DNA of 64,000 nucleotides from Mactra quadrangularis (Eukaryota > Mollusca > Bivalvia > Venerida > Mactridae): positions 28,112,011 through 28,176,010 of the forward strand of contig CM046297.1 in the NCBI GenBank assembly GCA_025267735.1. Reading direction: 5' to 3'. Shown here piece by piece: positions 24,700 through 37,900 of this stretch. A model generated the notes under the pieces. It made no database searches. It was not told the DNA's origin and was given only the letters and a program-made list of their open reading frames with translations. A program made the translations under genes and the position numbers. Numbering within the stretch: position 1 is the first letter of the stretch; each line of letters opens with the position of its first letter.

Positions 24700-25125
24700 C
24701 TTTGCTTCGCTTTAGGCAGACGATACGGAATTGCCCGATGTTTTACAACGGATACATCATCCATTCAGCATCCTGGAAAAATAAGCTTGCAATAGTGTTT
24801 TTTACGAAAATATACGAAAAAACTTATACGATTGCTTCCCCATCACCATCAAATCGTGTTAACTCGGATACTTTACTTCTGCAATTGTGTAACTTACGAA
24901 TGGATACGGAAATATCCGATGATTCACGATTGATTACCATGCAATCGTATGACTTGGGTAACCATTGTTGAAACATTGTATTTTTACGAAAAGAAACGAA
25001 ATTTCCCGATGATTAACGATTGATGCTCCATCACCATCTCAAATCGTATCACTTCGGCTACTAAGCTTACAGTAGAGTATTGTTACGGACGGTTACGGAA
25101 CTACACGATGATTGACGATTGCTGA
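24700..25125. repeat. Degenerate tandem repeat of about 90-100 bp
   Basis: Four to five diverged units share TACGGAA or ACGAAA, CCGATGATT-ACGATTG, CATCACCATC, AATCGTAT and ACTTCGGCTAC blocks, near 24719, 24812, 24898, 24987 and 25086. It is too diverged to give an exact period by eye. Confidence 0.65.
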
Positions 25126-26033
25126 TTTCAATGTTTATAGCATTATATATACATGTATTTGTTTTTCTTACTTTATATAACATGTACAGTGTCTTATATT
25201 CTATTGTGATCGGTGATAAAAACCAACTATATGTATGTGCCTATTGTTCGTATAAGCTAGTTTCATATTTTATTTCCTGTTGTAATCTTTTGACAAAAAT
25301 GCAGTGACGCCCATCAATTCATTGGCTATGAACCAGCACATTGAAGGCAGGAGATGGGCACGAATGGTGTTTGCTCACTGTAGAGGTCGTACATTGAGAC
25401 TCGCTCTATCGGTTGTGGTTGAAGACTAATAATCGACATGCCGTGTCTGCTGCTGCCATTGAAATTTAAAACTGGTGCTTTTGTTTAAGTGACTGGCCTT
25501 TATTCTGTATTTTGTTTCCTCCTTGATTTGTTTTAGTGAATGCTCTGACCCACAATGCAGTGCAACCTAACTATGAACTTGTATACCCGATACATTTATT
25601 GTTTGTAGCAATTTTCGGACTTTTGAAAAGGGTGTTTATTTGAAGGAAGAAAATTAACTGCGAGTTACATTACTAATGTACAAGTACTGTTTTTGCTAAA
25701 ATTTGTTAAAAAATCGTTTCAGAACCCCTTTTCATAAAATATTTCGGTAATCTAAACACAGAGTCACAATTCAAAGTATCAGAGTTAATAACAACCATGT
25801 CATAAATGTATGCATTACACGTGCAATTAATTGCTGATCTACAAAGATAGCTAGTCTCATGCGGACATTTGTAGGCGTGGTTAAATTTATAAATCTGTCC
25901 AATAAAAAAGTCGCTTGAGACATTTGAGCATTTTTATTCTAGATCAGTGTTGCAGTTACTATTTATAATTGACCATTATTCCTTCAAGAACCTGTATGAG
26001 ACTAATGATCATTTCAAACATTCGTTCCTATAT
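25126..26033. other. Unassigned stretch
   Basis: I see no coding exon, tandem array or clear mobile-element end here. Confidence 0.4.
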
Positions 26034-26397
26034 ACAGTGACAAACCCTTGAGCATTATCAAGGCGATTGACTCACGGTCGCAGTTTAGTTTGAAATCGAC
26101 AATCGTTCCGATAAAGCTCTCGGACTATATTCTTACTAGCAGTCCGATAATTGCTATTCTGCTTATCAAAATTGAGCTTTTCTATGCGACTGACTCATGG
26201 TCACAGTTGGGCTGGAAGTCGACCATCGTTCCGGTAAAGCTCTCGGGGGGTATTATTTTTACTGCACGCCATTCTCGTGTATTAACCACTATATGACATG
26301 GTACATATTTATCTAATACTTTGAAATGAAGCTGGTGTGTTCTTGCTGTTAACAATACATGTGGGTGGGTGTTCATCATAGTGAGGGTTTACTGTAT
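26034..26397. repeat. Inverted-end element with internal duplication
   Basis: The ends ACAGTGACAAACCCTTGA and TAGTGAGGGTTTACTGT are imperfect complements, as in pogo-type MITEs. Inside, a block of about 65 bp (CGATTGACTCACGGTCGCAG ... AAAGCTCTCGG) occurs twice, at about 26064 and 26188, with roughly 20 percent divergence. Confidence 0.55.
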
Positions 26398-26459
26398 TTA
26401 GATTATTATTCATCAGACAATCAATAGACTTACTGTCATGATTGATCAAACCTCAGATT

Positions 26460-26705
26460 TACTTGATAGAACAGAGCAGAACAGAACAGTTCTTTTTAAT
26501 GATAAATTGTATAATATTTGTTTGGCCATCTTTGAGGACACTTTTCAGATACATTCATCCGAGTTTTCTTTAGTTTTATTGACAGTAAAGAACAGAGCAG
26601 AACAGAACTGTTCTTTTTAATGAAACATTGTATGATATTTGTTAAACCTTCTTTGAGGACTCTTATTAATTTTCAGAAACATTTATTCAAGTTTTCTCTA
26701 TATTT
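26460..26705. repeat. Tandem duplication of about 125 bp
   Basis: AACAGAGCAGAACAGAAC, then GTTCTTTTTAATGA, TTGTATRATATTTGTT and CTTTGAGGAC occur twice in a row, from about 26468 and about 26591. The second unit carries a small insertion. Confidence 0.8.
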
Positions 26706-28568
26706 GTTAGATGGTCGAGTGGTTAAAAGTCGCATGTTCTACATGTATCCTAAACATTATGTTTGCTACTCATTTTTTTATTAATAAATATAACAAAACC
26801 TATTGACTGTGGAGTATATTTTAATTATTTTGGTTTTGATGTGTTTAGCACGTGACCATTAATTTTCAATACCATAATTGTTGCTGTGTCACGTGACAAC
26901 CAATATGGCGGCGGTCTAATTTTTGACTAATGAGCTGTCATAATAATAAGAAGCTGATAATGTTTGTGTGTACACACACCAGTAGAAGATAAAATGATAT
27001 ATTCCTATACATGGTTGTATACTGACAATGCTGCTCTTGTACTTTAAACCAGAGGCGATAGTAACGGTTCTGAACTTAACAAACTATTATGTTTGTTAAA
27101 GGGGTCAGTACAAAACTAGTCTATGTACATTCAAATAAAGAAGGATAAAAACTAGTTTGCACTTAGCCATCGAAATGTGTATTATGATGACATTCTGCTA
27201 AGTACTATACCAATCAAAATATATGGGTTTAAAAGCGTATTGGTCCTAATATAAGGACATTGTTTCTTCTCATATACGCATTTTGGACTTACAATAATTT
27301 ATTGTCAAAATCGTATGATTTTGCAATAACAAGGGTGCATCGTATAGCTGAACGTTGTTGCTCATATAATTATAATGTTCTTGGTTCAGGTTCAAACCGA
27401 TCGACAATGAGTCTGAATAATTAGTCATTGTCAAATATCTGTTTGTTTCTTCGAATGTACACAATGCCCTTATAAAACTGCAGAACTCTGTTTACACTTA
27501 AATATCCGGACTTTGGCCTGCGTGCATGCTCTATGTTAAATTATGTTCTCAACTTTATTTGACTGCTGTGACGAGACACGATTGACTATTAAAGGCATTG
27601 AGCTATTGTCTGGGAAAAAATGGAAAATGACCGAATATATGGATCCGCCAGTACATAATGTGTACGGAATAGAGCCGAGAACGAACTAATATCGATTAAT
27701 GATAAGGGATGAATTGTCCAAATAGTTACGCTGAACATTAAAGTCATTCAAAAATTGTGAATCCACCAAAACCCGTTTTCGTGGTAGTCTTAACTTTATG
27801 AATATCAGAACACATTATGAATGATCGATTTGTGAATTATTATGATTAATGGACTGCTAAATGTCTCTTGGAGAAATTTATCCTGACATCGGCTCCCTGT
27901 GGGAGTTTATCATATCGCAATCTAGTCACAGTGTCTATATGCTATTATACTCTGATATTATTAGAATATTTTACAAACAATGACGGAAACATCCGATTTT
28001 TTACGAGGAAAACCGGACTGATGTTTTCGTAATTCAACAGTTAATAAGATTTTTCTTTCTATAACATGATAAAATCAAAAATAAGATTTTTTAGCCAAAA
28101 CACTCGTAGATGAACTTACTACAAGTGCAAATATTACATTCAAATCCTGCCTTTGTGTTCACATTTCTGCACCTCGGCAATCCACGAACGCCCCCGCTCC
28201 ATCCCCGCCAGATCAACCGCCCCCGCTGCCCCTCCGCCCCGCTGCCTCTCCGCTTCCGCCTCGGCATTTCAGCGTTTTACTCTCTGTTGAAGCAAGCAGT
28301 GATATATTGGGAATCTCTCGCAATCCAGGACTGAAAAATATTTATGATATTCGCTATTTGTAAATGTCAAGAGCGGCTTTTATCAGTATTGCCATGGTTA
28401 CCAAGTAAATCCAGCTGTTTCCAAGTGTAAAATTAGCATTACCTGAACTCGCTAGGATAAACGTAGACTCTGATCGACTCTGGCATTCACAGGGGTGATG
28501 ATATAGAGTATAAGACAATTATGAACAGAAAATCAAGAAAATGAAAGTACTGTTAAGTATAAAGATTA
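26706..28568. other. Unassigned stretch with one C-rich patch
   Basis: No coding exon is convincing. At 28165-28270 there is a striking C-rich, purine-poor patch (CCCCCGCTCCATCCCCGCCA and similar) in otherwise AT-rich DNA. The frame through it is not protein-like. Confidence 0.45.
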
Positions 28569-28862
28569 TGGCAACCAGGCTCGGTAGCGCTACCAGCGCG
28601 CCTGGATTTCAAATCTAGTGTCCCGAAGGGGGTACGGATTCAAATCCCACCCGGGGAGGTTATACCCTTCCATGAAAAATTTACAATAATGCCAATTCCC
28701 TTCGTTAATAAGCTATGTGGAGAAGTTAATGGCCTTGTGGAAGGGGTAGGTTAGTACTGGTTATAGACAAGGGTCCAGGAAAGCTAGGTTAGGTCCGCTG
28801 GACGCAGTAAAATAACCTAAAAGATTGTGATGACACGCCCTTAAACCCAGTATAAACGAAAT
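28569..28862 (+). repeat. tRNA-derived SINE, family 2, copy 2
   Basis: Same structure as 20509-20800. It has the head GGCTCGGTAGCGCTACCAGC, GTCCCGAAGGGGGTACGG, and the body GGTTATAGACAAGGGTCCAG. The A box is more mutated than in copy 1. Confidence 0.75.
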
Positions 28863-29870
28863 ATTAGCAACAAGCAACAAGAGTAATACAGATAAAAAAA
28901 ACTTAAAAGGTGTTTGTAATCGTCGTCCAGGAGCAGCACGATAATGCTTCGATGGCTCCGGTGCTTTCAGGCGGTGGCTCTCAGGAAACAGCACAGCATA
29001 ATCATATCTGAATAACCTAAGAAAAGGGCTTTCAGGCGGTAGAAGTCAGTCCTCCGGAAACCTCATATGAAACCAGTATATACAATCACACAAAAAAACT
29101 TCAGAAAAGGGCTTTCAGTCAATGAAGTTTAACAATAAGCGAGCGGCGCTGGTTAAGCATTGTTCCAAAGAACCAGTGGAAACGTGGTTTTGTGAACTAA
29201 CTGCATGCCACAAATGAGTCTAACTGTTTTAAAAAATATGCGTAACACAGAAAGTAAAGGCAAACTAGCATAATAGTATAATATTCTTTTATAATACAAT
29301 GTTTGTTCTTTCGTCCTTTTCAATACTGCCGGGGGAATGAACAATGGGTATATACATCAATATAAGAGACGCTGCGAGTATCCGAGTTCTCGGATATTCG
29401 CGATCTCGACCAGAAAATCGAGTACCAATATTCGTCACGTCAAAAATCGCCGGATCGCCATGTATTTTGGGAAAAAAGAACATTATTAGCTTAATTACCA
29501 CAGAAAACGAGCCATATTACTTATGAAAACTTTCATTTATGTAGGAAAAAAATATCTTGTGTCAAAATTTGGATTGATACACATTTAAACAATAATGTTA
29601 TCACTGAAAATGCCATCAAACGTCTGTGTTTGGAGTACATGGTTTTCCATATAGTAAAACTTCTACAATTCTTCACATATTTTTGTTATTATATGAATTC
29701 CTGAATGCTTCTTCATTCACAAGTGATTCGTGGTTCAATTCGTGAGTCGCTAAACATGAATCGTGGTTCGGATCGGATCGCAACTATCAACGACCCACAG
29801 CCTTACTATTCAATATGCTAGGGTAGCATATTAACAACAATCTTTCTTTAGGCCTAAATTAAAATTATGT

Positions 29871-30187
29871 TTGTTTGCCCTTTAACGATCGACTCGAAAA
29901 AAAATCCGCCTACTCAAAAAAAATAATTCGGAAAATATATGTCGTACTTTTTTATTAGTCACGACTGTTCATGGTTTTACTTTCCGGTAGTTTCGTAACT
30001 CTGCTTTCGATTCCATGACATGTTGTCGGGTCAAAACATCGTAACTTAATCTTTTTTGAATGGAAGTTACGAGGTTTTGACTAAACAACAATTATTATTG
30101 TGTAAATCATTGAAAAAAATAAAATATTCTTCCTACCTACTAACCAACCCAACCCAAAAATTTAGGGTCGGTAAAGGGCAAACAAGG
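29871..30187. repeat. MITE with TTTGCCCTTTAMCGACC ends
   Basis: The left end TTGTTTGCCCTTTAACGA and the right end, reading inward on the other strand, CTTGTTTGCCCTTTACCGAC, are inverted copies. A separate hairpin lies inside at 30028-30085 (TCAAAACATCGTAACTT against AAGTTACGAGGTTTTGA). It may be a distant relative of the hairpins at 41-118 and 7316-7399. Confidence 0.65.
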
Positions 30188-30480
30188 TATTTTTTAGTTA
30201 ATACTATAATATAACAATACAATATAAAAGAATTTACAACAAAAAAGTATCGTTGGCTCTGTCACATATTTGAAATGTAGATTACCTCAATTATTTAACA
30301 TTACTAGCGTCATTATGTCTATTATTTTCAATTGTTGTAAAATTATCTCTGTGAACTTTGAAAACTGTTTTTATCACAATATGAAATGTAAACCACATAA
30401 TGTATAAATTGAAGTTAGAATTGGTGTCTGTCTGCAAAAGTATAGTCTATGAATATTCTGTAAAACTTTATCCTCTTTAA

Positions 30481-30826
30481 AGGTACTCATTCACAGATTT
30501 CAACTTAAACGTCTACTTTTTCTAAAACTATCAAAATTGAATGGACATATTTTTTGGAAGCAGGAAAGAAGTGTTCTGATAATGACAATTTTAGTGCAAA
30601 TTGACATACAACTACATAATGGTGTTACATGTAGTAAATATCGACCCCGTATGTCACGGCATAGACAATTTTAGTGCATTTTTTGTGACTTTTTATGTAT
30701 ATTTCTTGCAACATATTGGTCAGCTTGTTTTTAAATAATAAGAAATTTTGTTTGGACACAATTACAGACACTGAATGGTATTTTGAAATTATGGAAAAAA
30801 TAAACCAATTCTGTGAACTAGTATCT
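30481..30826. repeat. piggyBac-type MITE, copy 2
   Basis: 346 bp between TTAA sites at 30477-30480 and 30827-30830. It is homologous over its full length to 22345-22681, in the same orientation. Confidence 0.85.
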
Positions 30827-30830
30827 TTAA

Positions 30831-31229
30831 CTAAAGCATTAAATTACCGTAAAAGTAGATTTTTCGGGAGAATTTATTTCTGCGTGATCTGCTATCGTAC
30901 ATTGTAAGTTGAAAAGTAGAAATTGTTTTCCGCGGAAATAGTTTCCTATGCGTTATCATGTAAGCTAAATGCACGTATGGAAAAGCTGTATACTACATGT
31001 ATTTCTAAAAATGTGTCACGATTCATATGTTTGATGGAATATCCGCTTGAATAATATTAGTAGTATCAAATTAAAGTTGAGAGAAAGTTGAGAGTTTAAT
31101 ATTTTATCATATATGTGCATTTTAAATTTTTAAATACTTTGGATGATGAGTATAGCTCAAGCACTGTATCTGTTCTGTTATGGTTTTTTGTGTTGGTAAA
31201 GGCAAACTCCAATTTCTGTTATGTTTAAA
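30831..31229. other. Unassigned stretch
   Basis: AT-rich, with no gene or repeat boundary seen. Confidence 0.4.
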
Positions 31230-31440
31230 ACCCGGGTCGATAGCGTAGTTGGTAGCGCGCCGGAATTTGGATTCTCGTGCTCGAGGGGGTGTGGGTTCGA
31301 ATCCCTTCATTGATTAGATAATATGGAGAAGTTTCCGGCCTTGTGGAAGGGTAGGTGAGTACTGGTTATAGACAATGGTTCAGGAAAGCTAGGATAGGTG
31401 CGCTGGACGCTGTAAAATGACACGGCGTTAAATCTAGTAA
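31230..31440 (+). repeat. tRNA-derived SINE, family 2, copy 3 (internally deleted)
   Basis: The head CCGGGTCGATAGCGTAGTTG and GTGGGTTCGAATCCC runs straight into the later body (TTCATTGATTAGATAATATG), lacking about 45 bases present in copies 1 and 2. An A-rich tail follows. Confidence 0.75.
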
Positions 31441-31934
31441 AAAAAAATAAAAAAAATGTCATGTTTAAAACTTTAGTTAGTTTGTGAAAATACATGTACT
31501 AAAACGTGAAAAATGTCCAAATAAGTAGATTTTACACATGAGATGCAGATCTATATCTTTCTTACAAACGATTTTGGAGAAAAAATGTCAAGAGTGCCAT
31601 AAACATTTAGGAAAAAGTTATCGGTCCCTATATAATACCTACTCATCAAAACTAATGTTTATATTCTATTCCATTATAAAAACAAAAACAAATAAAAGCT
31701 AGTATGACATAATAATGAGTAATTGGTATTAATCATCCACTGTCTGGATATTACTCAGAAATACACTGACTCGTGTATCGATTCTGTCAAAGAATTGAAT
31801 TACAGCTAAATATGGGAACAAGCGTAGAATACAGTTTAACCTGACAGTCTACACACCAAGAAAACCAAACAACTTTGGTACCATGATCAAAGACAAATTA
31901 TTTACACATGATCTCCATCTGGAATCCTTATCAG

Positions 31935-32115
31935 GGCGGATCCATGATTTTTTTCAAGGGGGGCGAACTTTTTCTAGGGGGGAATGGTCCAAACTTTCGC
32001 ACCACTAACCGCATAATACACATTTTGCAGAATAATGCAACATATTTATAATACAAACAAATTTAGCAAATTTTAGCAACTATGAAAGGAAATGTGACTG
32101 AATAAAGTTTTTGAT
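31935..32115 (+). repeat. Interspersed repeat with GGCGGATCC start, fragment
   Basis: AGGGCGGATCCATGATTTTT, then CTAGGGGGGAATGGTCCAAA and TTTTGCAGAATAATGCAACA match the family at 23635-23915. The 3' part is missing or too diverged to see. Confidence 0.6.
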
Positions 32116-32536
32116 GCAAAGTTCATACAATTTCACTTTCATGATCGTACCCAGAGATTAACAAGATTCTAGATTGAGAATCTTGATAACTTCTGAATAC
32201 ATGAATGACATTCACATAATTTTTTTATTTGATATTAAACCTATGGAAAGCTATACGTAAAGTATGTATAGACTTACGCAAGAACATTAGCCTGTTCAAT
32301 TACCCTTGGCTGTCAGTTTACGGAATCACCCGAGCGATTGTCCGAGTGATAAAGTAGGTTAACATGTCAATGTCAGCCATATTTAGCTTACTATTAGTGA
32401 TAAAGCGGAAGGATATAAATTATTTATTTTACTGCTAATAAAGAAGAATATACCATGTCATTTTATCCAGTACCTCATTTGGGTTTCCTATCCTGATATA
32501 TCAAAATCAATTAACTTACTTAGGAAACTCACACTG

Positions 32537-32735
32537 GTTGCGGGCGTGGTCGAGTGGTTTCGACGTTGGACTGAACGTCGTAACGCCGCTAAACGTCGCA
32601 ACCGCTGCTAAACGTCGCAACCGCCGCTAAACGTCGCAATCGCCCTGCCGTTAAACGTTGCAACGCTGACGCTAAACGTCGCAAAAAGTCGACTAACGTT
32701 AACCGTCGCAACCCTGACGCTAAACGTTGCATTTA
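32537..32735. repeat. tRNA A-box-like start followed by irregular AACGTCGCAA repeat
   Basis: GCGGGCGTGGTCGAGTGGTT resembles the 5' end of a leucine- or serine-type tRNA. Instead of a tRNA body, about nine irregular copies of the motif (G)CTAAACGTCGCAACC follow, with spacing from 15 to 24 bases. The patch is CpG-rich compared with its surroundings. Confidence 0.65.
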
Positions 32736-34548
32736 TATCAACATATACTTCTTGGACAAATTTAAAATTATTCTATTTTCATATGCAAGGGAGGTAATTA
32801 CTAAGTCCTGTTAAAAGTTTTTGAAATCGCAAGTTATGCAATAGATCTTATCCATGCAAAATGATAAACATATTGTAATGAATGAAAAATATTGTTTGGT
32901 TTTTTTATTAAAACTTTCACAAAAATAGTCTCAACTTTGATCAATCTGATTAAAACCCGATCTAAAATCTTCCGCTCGCCTACTCGCTTATTTAGATCTG
33001 GCCTTTTTCAAACGAGGGTCACGTTCTGGTGACCTTTTCTCATCATAATATTAATGACGAAATTGTTATGATACGTAACTTGTTTAAATCGTCTACGTCA
33101 CGTAATTTGAAATGAGCTGCCCAATCGCAGACTGTGAATAATACCGCTGTTAAATTAGCTTGCAAACCTTGGTCTAAAAATAGAAATTACGAAACCAAAA
33201 TGTTATTAATAGTGTATCGTCTAGATGAAAGCTACGCATTGATTAGTCGACAGAAAGGTCATCTCGACGTGACCCTCCATTAAGAAAGTAGAGATCCTGT
33301 ACGACAATGTTCTACAGGATATCTGTTTACGGTGATTGAACTTTGACTGGCGTTAAGGACTGTATACTATAAGCGGACTGTTTTGTTAAGATTGTCTTGT
33401 AGTCTTTTCCTATCAATGATTTAACAGTTTAGCCACGATAATGACAATTTTAGACATAGAACTAACTGACCTTGGTAGATAAGTATGGAATTTATGTCCT
33501 TGTTTTAATACAACAACCTTATCAATCCATCTAGATAGATGTTTGATTTCATGCAGTTTTAGAACACTTAGGAAACATAGCGTTATGGAAACCATGAAGT
33601 TACACAGTAAGTGTGTTTTTATTTTATTTATGTAAACATTTTAGTGCAACAGTTCAGTTCCGCTATTGAGGCCATCGAGGTTGGTGATCTTAAAAGCTGA
33701 ATAGGGTCAATATTGGGACAAATTGGTTCTCAACTTAAGCTTTTGGGACGTAAGTTCGTCAACAAATTGCATGATTTTAAAATAACCAAGGTGCATATGG
33801 TCTTTATGGCGGAACTTTACGGTAGAAGAAATTTGACACTTATGCCATAAAGTCGATCTATAAGGTTCCATCGCAGCATATTATAACTCTTACGACAATT
33901 TAACACTACAATATAGAAAGACATACGACTAAAATCGATCGTAAGACACTTGAAAATACGGGCACCATGTGAGCAGAAAAGAACATATTTAAGATTGGCG
34001 TTGACAACAGTGATCATTTTCTGTGCTTAAGTGCTGATAATGTCTATCTCGTTCTAAATCTGACAAATATTCTTTCTATTTGTGTTCCAGTTTTACAGAG
34101 ATAATTATGCATGTAGTTTTTAACTAGCGTTTAAATAAAAACCCTAACCTATATAGGAGAGACTCAGCATTGATCCATCTCTTTTCAGCCATCACAAACA
34201 GTTGTTGATCAACGAACGCAATAAAAATCAAAACTATGGAAATTATTCGCCTCCGATTATAACGATAATATTTGAACCGGAAATATCCTAATCAAATTTT
34301 GCAGTAATTATATTCGGAGTGGCTCCGTTTTGTTTATAAGAGCCAATGCAAAGAGCTGAAACTACTATTGTTAACTTTGAGCGGTGCTGAAAATAGCACC
34401 ACCCAAAAAAGGACTCGTATAACATTATCGTGTATGAGTTATAACTATCATTATATGACTATTTCATATATGTATCTCTGCAAAAGACATCATATTCTTA
34501 TTATCTGAGTATCATTTTCTTTTCTGTTGTAGTAGATATTCCCCCATT

Positions 34549-34866
34549 AGATCTAAATACTTTCGTAACTGTTCCTGGCCTACTGTTGACAAATTTATTT
34601 ATCATATGAAATCTAAGAAAAAAATTAACATCATAAGTATTGCAAAATTTATAAAAGAAGCTCTATCTATCAGGAATCGTTGTATCAACACTTAATTACT
34701 GTTTATAATATATATATTGTATTTTGTTACTGTTTTGTTATTGTTTAACTGTTTCATTATATTGAATATTGTATTTGATATATATTTTTGAATGTGTGGT
34801 CTTTGCCATGAATATTGTAAATGGCCAAAGGCATATGTAAATGCCGTTATTTGCCAATAAAGATGT
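34549..34866 (+). pseudogene. LINE 3'-end remnant (C-terminal fragment plus tail)
   Basis: An open frame ending at TAA 34693-34695 reads RSKYFRNCSW, then VDKFIYHMKS and IISIAKFIKEAL. It looks like the C-terminus of a non-LTR retrotransposon polyprotein. About 170 bases later comes GCCAATAAAGATGTATGTAT, a typical simple-repeat 3' tail. No reverse transcriptase motifs remain. The tail ends within 35 bases of the signal-peptide exon at 34901. Assignment is by resemblance only. Confidence 0.4.
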
Positions 34867-34900
34867 ATGTATTATGACATTCTTATATTTGAAGGTACAG

Positions 34901-37900
34901 TGGCATCCGTCATAGTACTTCTATTCTTTATGGTTATTCCATCTGAATCATTCCTTTGTAAGTATTTATATACATGTACTTCTTTTTGTTTGTTTAATTT
35001 TACACAATAGTTTTTTAGACAACATGTGGTCAGTTTGTTTTGTGTATGTCTTATTTTGATTCTAGACTTTGATACTCTTTTTAACATTAGGCCACAAGTT
35101 GATCATGTGTTCTACGGATTTTTCTGGAAATAAATCGGCGAGCGAGCACAGAAACAAATAAAAAAAACTTAATTCATGCATTTGCTTTATATAGCGGTTT
35201 GATCAAATTTTTATGAGCGAGCGAGGGAATAAAAATATTTTTTTGTAAAAACCGTTAAAATTAAGGTGCGAGCGAATCCATAGAACATATGATCAAATTG
35301 TGGTGGCCCTATTATACGTTTGTACCATCTCAACTCCTATTTACCTGGTTTCTTTCAATGTATTGCTATTGCCAAGTATTGCTCATTGTATTTATCCAAA
35401 AGGGAGAGGCGTAACTAAGTTACAGATCTTGTGGCTCAACTATTTTACCGTATGTACATATATACATATGTGTTTGCCATAAGTATTACTATTGTTTTTT
35501 ATCTTGTTTTTTAAAGTTGCTTTTCAGTTGGGTTAAACGCCGTAGCAACACGTTTGTATATGTCATATCACGGTGGTCAGTCAACCTACTCCCTTTTCCT
35601 GAAACGGCTAAATCTCTGGATTTAGCTGTAAACCAGTTACTAGGCACATACTTCCAACAGTAACTCACAACTGCCTTACATGATTCAGAATCAGTGGTAG
35701 GATTACATCTTTGTATATACTATTTTAATAGCATATGAAAAATAGAATATGTTTAACTATGTGTTCAGTAATTTATATATTAATTTGACCAGGTTCCCTG
35801 GGCTCATTTTCCATTTTGCATATTTACATTCCGTCCCCTTTTTAGCAAGGACTCTATATAGTGTCCTTGCTTTTTAGTTAATTGAGACCAAGGGCCCTAA
35901 GTTTGTAAAGTGCCCTTAGGGAAACCCAGTTTGATTTAGGTCCACTAACTTAAGTATCTATCTTATTACAGTAAGATCCTGTGCCAACTTATACAGTTAT
36001 AATAGTAAGTAAATATATATAACATTTTACATAATTCCACAAACAATGTTAAGACGAAAACACTCTTAAGACCAATTCAAGATATCGTGGCAAAACGATT
36101 AAAAATCAATTGCAGTTGAATTACGATTTTTCGAAACAAGATATTTCGAAATTCGGGGAAATTGAAAGCAGATTTGCTGCCCCTACTTTCTCTTCTATAT
36201 ACTCGTATATCATGTTAAAATCAAACTATTTTTCGAAAACTCAGTTTTTTATAATCAGTTCTGTTTTGGCAAAGATCTCCTATACATGTCTTATATTTTA
36301 TCTTATACAGAATTGGTTCAACTAATGGGAGAGGACAAATGTATGTCAACAGATTCAGGTATTACATGGTATAAATATGCACATCTTTTTTTTGGAGGGC
36401 GGAGTTAACGCCGTAGCAACACATTGTATAGGTTATATCACGACAATCAGTCAACCTACTAATTGTTTCTGGAAAGGCTAAATCTCTGAAATTAGCTGTT
36501 AACTAACTACTAGATGCATACTTCTGTCAGTGACTGACTACTGTCCTACATGATTTAAAATCAGTGTTAGGAGGGTGAATAGCCGTGAAAATTATTTCAT
36601 GACAAAGCTTCACGAAAGTATGACCCCCGCCATGGAATCGAACTAACGACCCCTCGGTCAGTAGACTTGTGCGCTACCGACTGAGCTAGACGGGCGGGCT
36701 ATGAACATCTATATTATTTAATAGTCCAACGGCTCTTAGGTATTAAAGTCTAATAGGTTTTATAAGTGGTTCTAATGTAGCTGTCTGATGAGTTCAAAAA
36801 TTCTAGACTTAAAACTTGCGAGGAGGCCGATTTCTCACAATCTGGGCTCAAAGATTAGAGCACAGCCGGCCGACACGGTCCCGAATCAAAAATACTATAT
36901 GTAATGTTAATTATTAGGGACCATGCGCTGCTTCATTCGGAACACCTCGATCATTCATTGAATGATAATTCGTAGTAAATGGCCGAGGAGTTCCGAATGC
37001 CGGCTGCTTGTGGATTAAAGTTACCAAAAATACCAAAAATCGCTTATAAATTCATGCATACACCTAAATGTATGTGTTCTAGGTGTTCCTAAAACTAAAT
37101 TGCAAAATCTCTTGATGAATAATAAAAATTGTATTCACATGTTTATTTTAGAGTGGGAACAAAACACAAATTCGTTATCCAATGTTTACTAATAATGTTT
37201 GAATATTTTCAGTTTTCTATTATTTAAAGGACATGACATCTAAACATCACGATGGTTTATGTCGAGACTCTGCTATACGTAACTTAGCCAGTAAGTATAT
37301 TAGCATAGTTACTATCTAAGGGAGACAACTCACGCTTTTCTAACTACAGCCATCAATAAATAAGTTAAAAAGTTTGCCTTTAATACGAAAAAATAACCAA
37401 TATACCCATGCACAGGTCGTTCATGTACATGTACTAAGCAATGCATATATGAACATAGTTTCGCAAACAATATTTTGGAATGAAGGTACAACAACGTTTT
37501 ACGGCGCAGCTGTCTAAACCAGCTTCTTTATAACAATACAATCTGCTCTACCATGCCTGTTGGCCAAATGACATTCTCTTCCGGTATAGAGAAATGGATA
37601 AAAATATGGTGCCATTGGTTATTTTGGATATACAGTACCATAGCATGGACAGCAGTTGCTGACTCAGTAAATTATGTGACTCACTGTACTTATTGATTAT
37701 GCATTAGACTTGGTATGCTCCTGGTGGCACATGTTTGACTGAATCGCGAACTTGACTAATAATACTTCAAATAATTAGCCCCACATTGCGCCGAAAATCT
37801 TTTTAAAGATATTACTTGACACCCATTATTTCTCAAGTAGTGGTTAAATTCAAGAACAAATCACAAAATTACAAAAGGGTAAGGTAATTATGGATAGCAC

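Larger units (their letters stand above)
31441..34548. other. Gene-free stretch with repeats
   Basis: I see no coding exon. It contains a GGATCC-type repeat fragment (31935-32115) and an odd tRNA-like/AACGTCGCAA repeat patch (32537-32735). Otherwise it is AT-rich unique-looking DNA. An upstream non-coding exon of the modular gene could lie here, but I could not locate it. Confidence 0.45.

Noticed and set aside
35420..35452. Candidate 24-nt phase 1-1 exon (acceptor GTTACAG, donor GTATGT) in intron 1 of the modular gene
   Set aside because: It fits by phase but lacks the cysteine carried by every other exon of the array, and the C-D-A-B order is complete without it.
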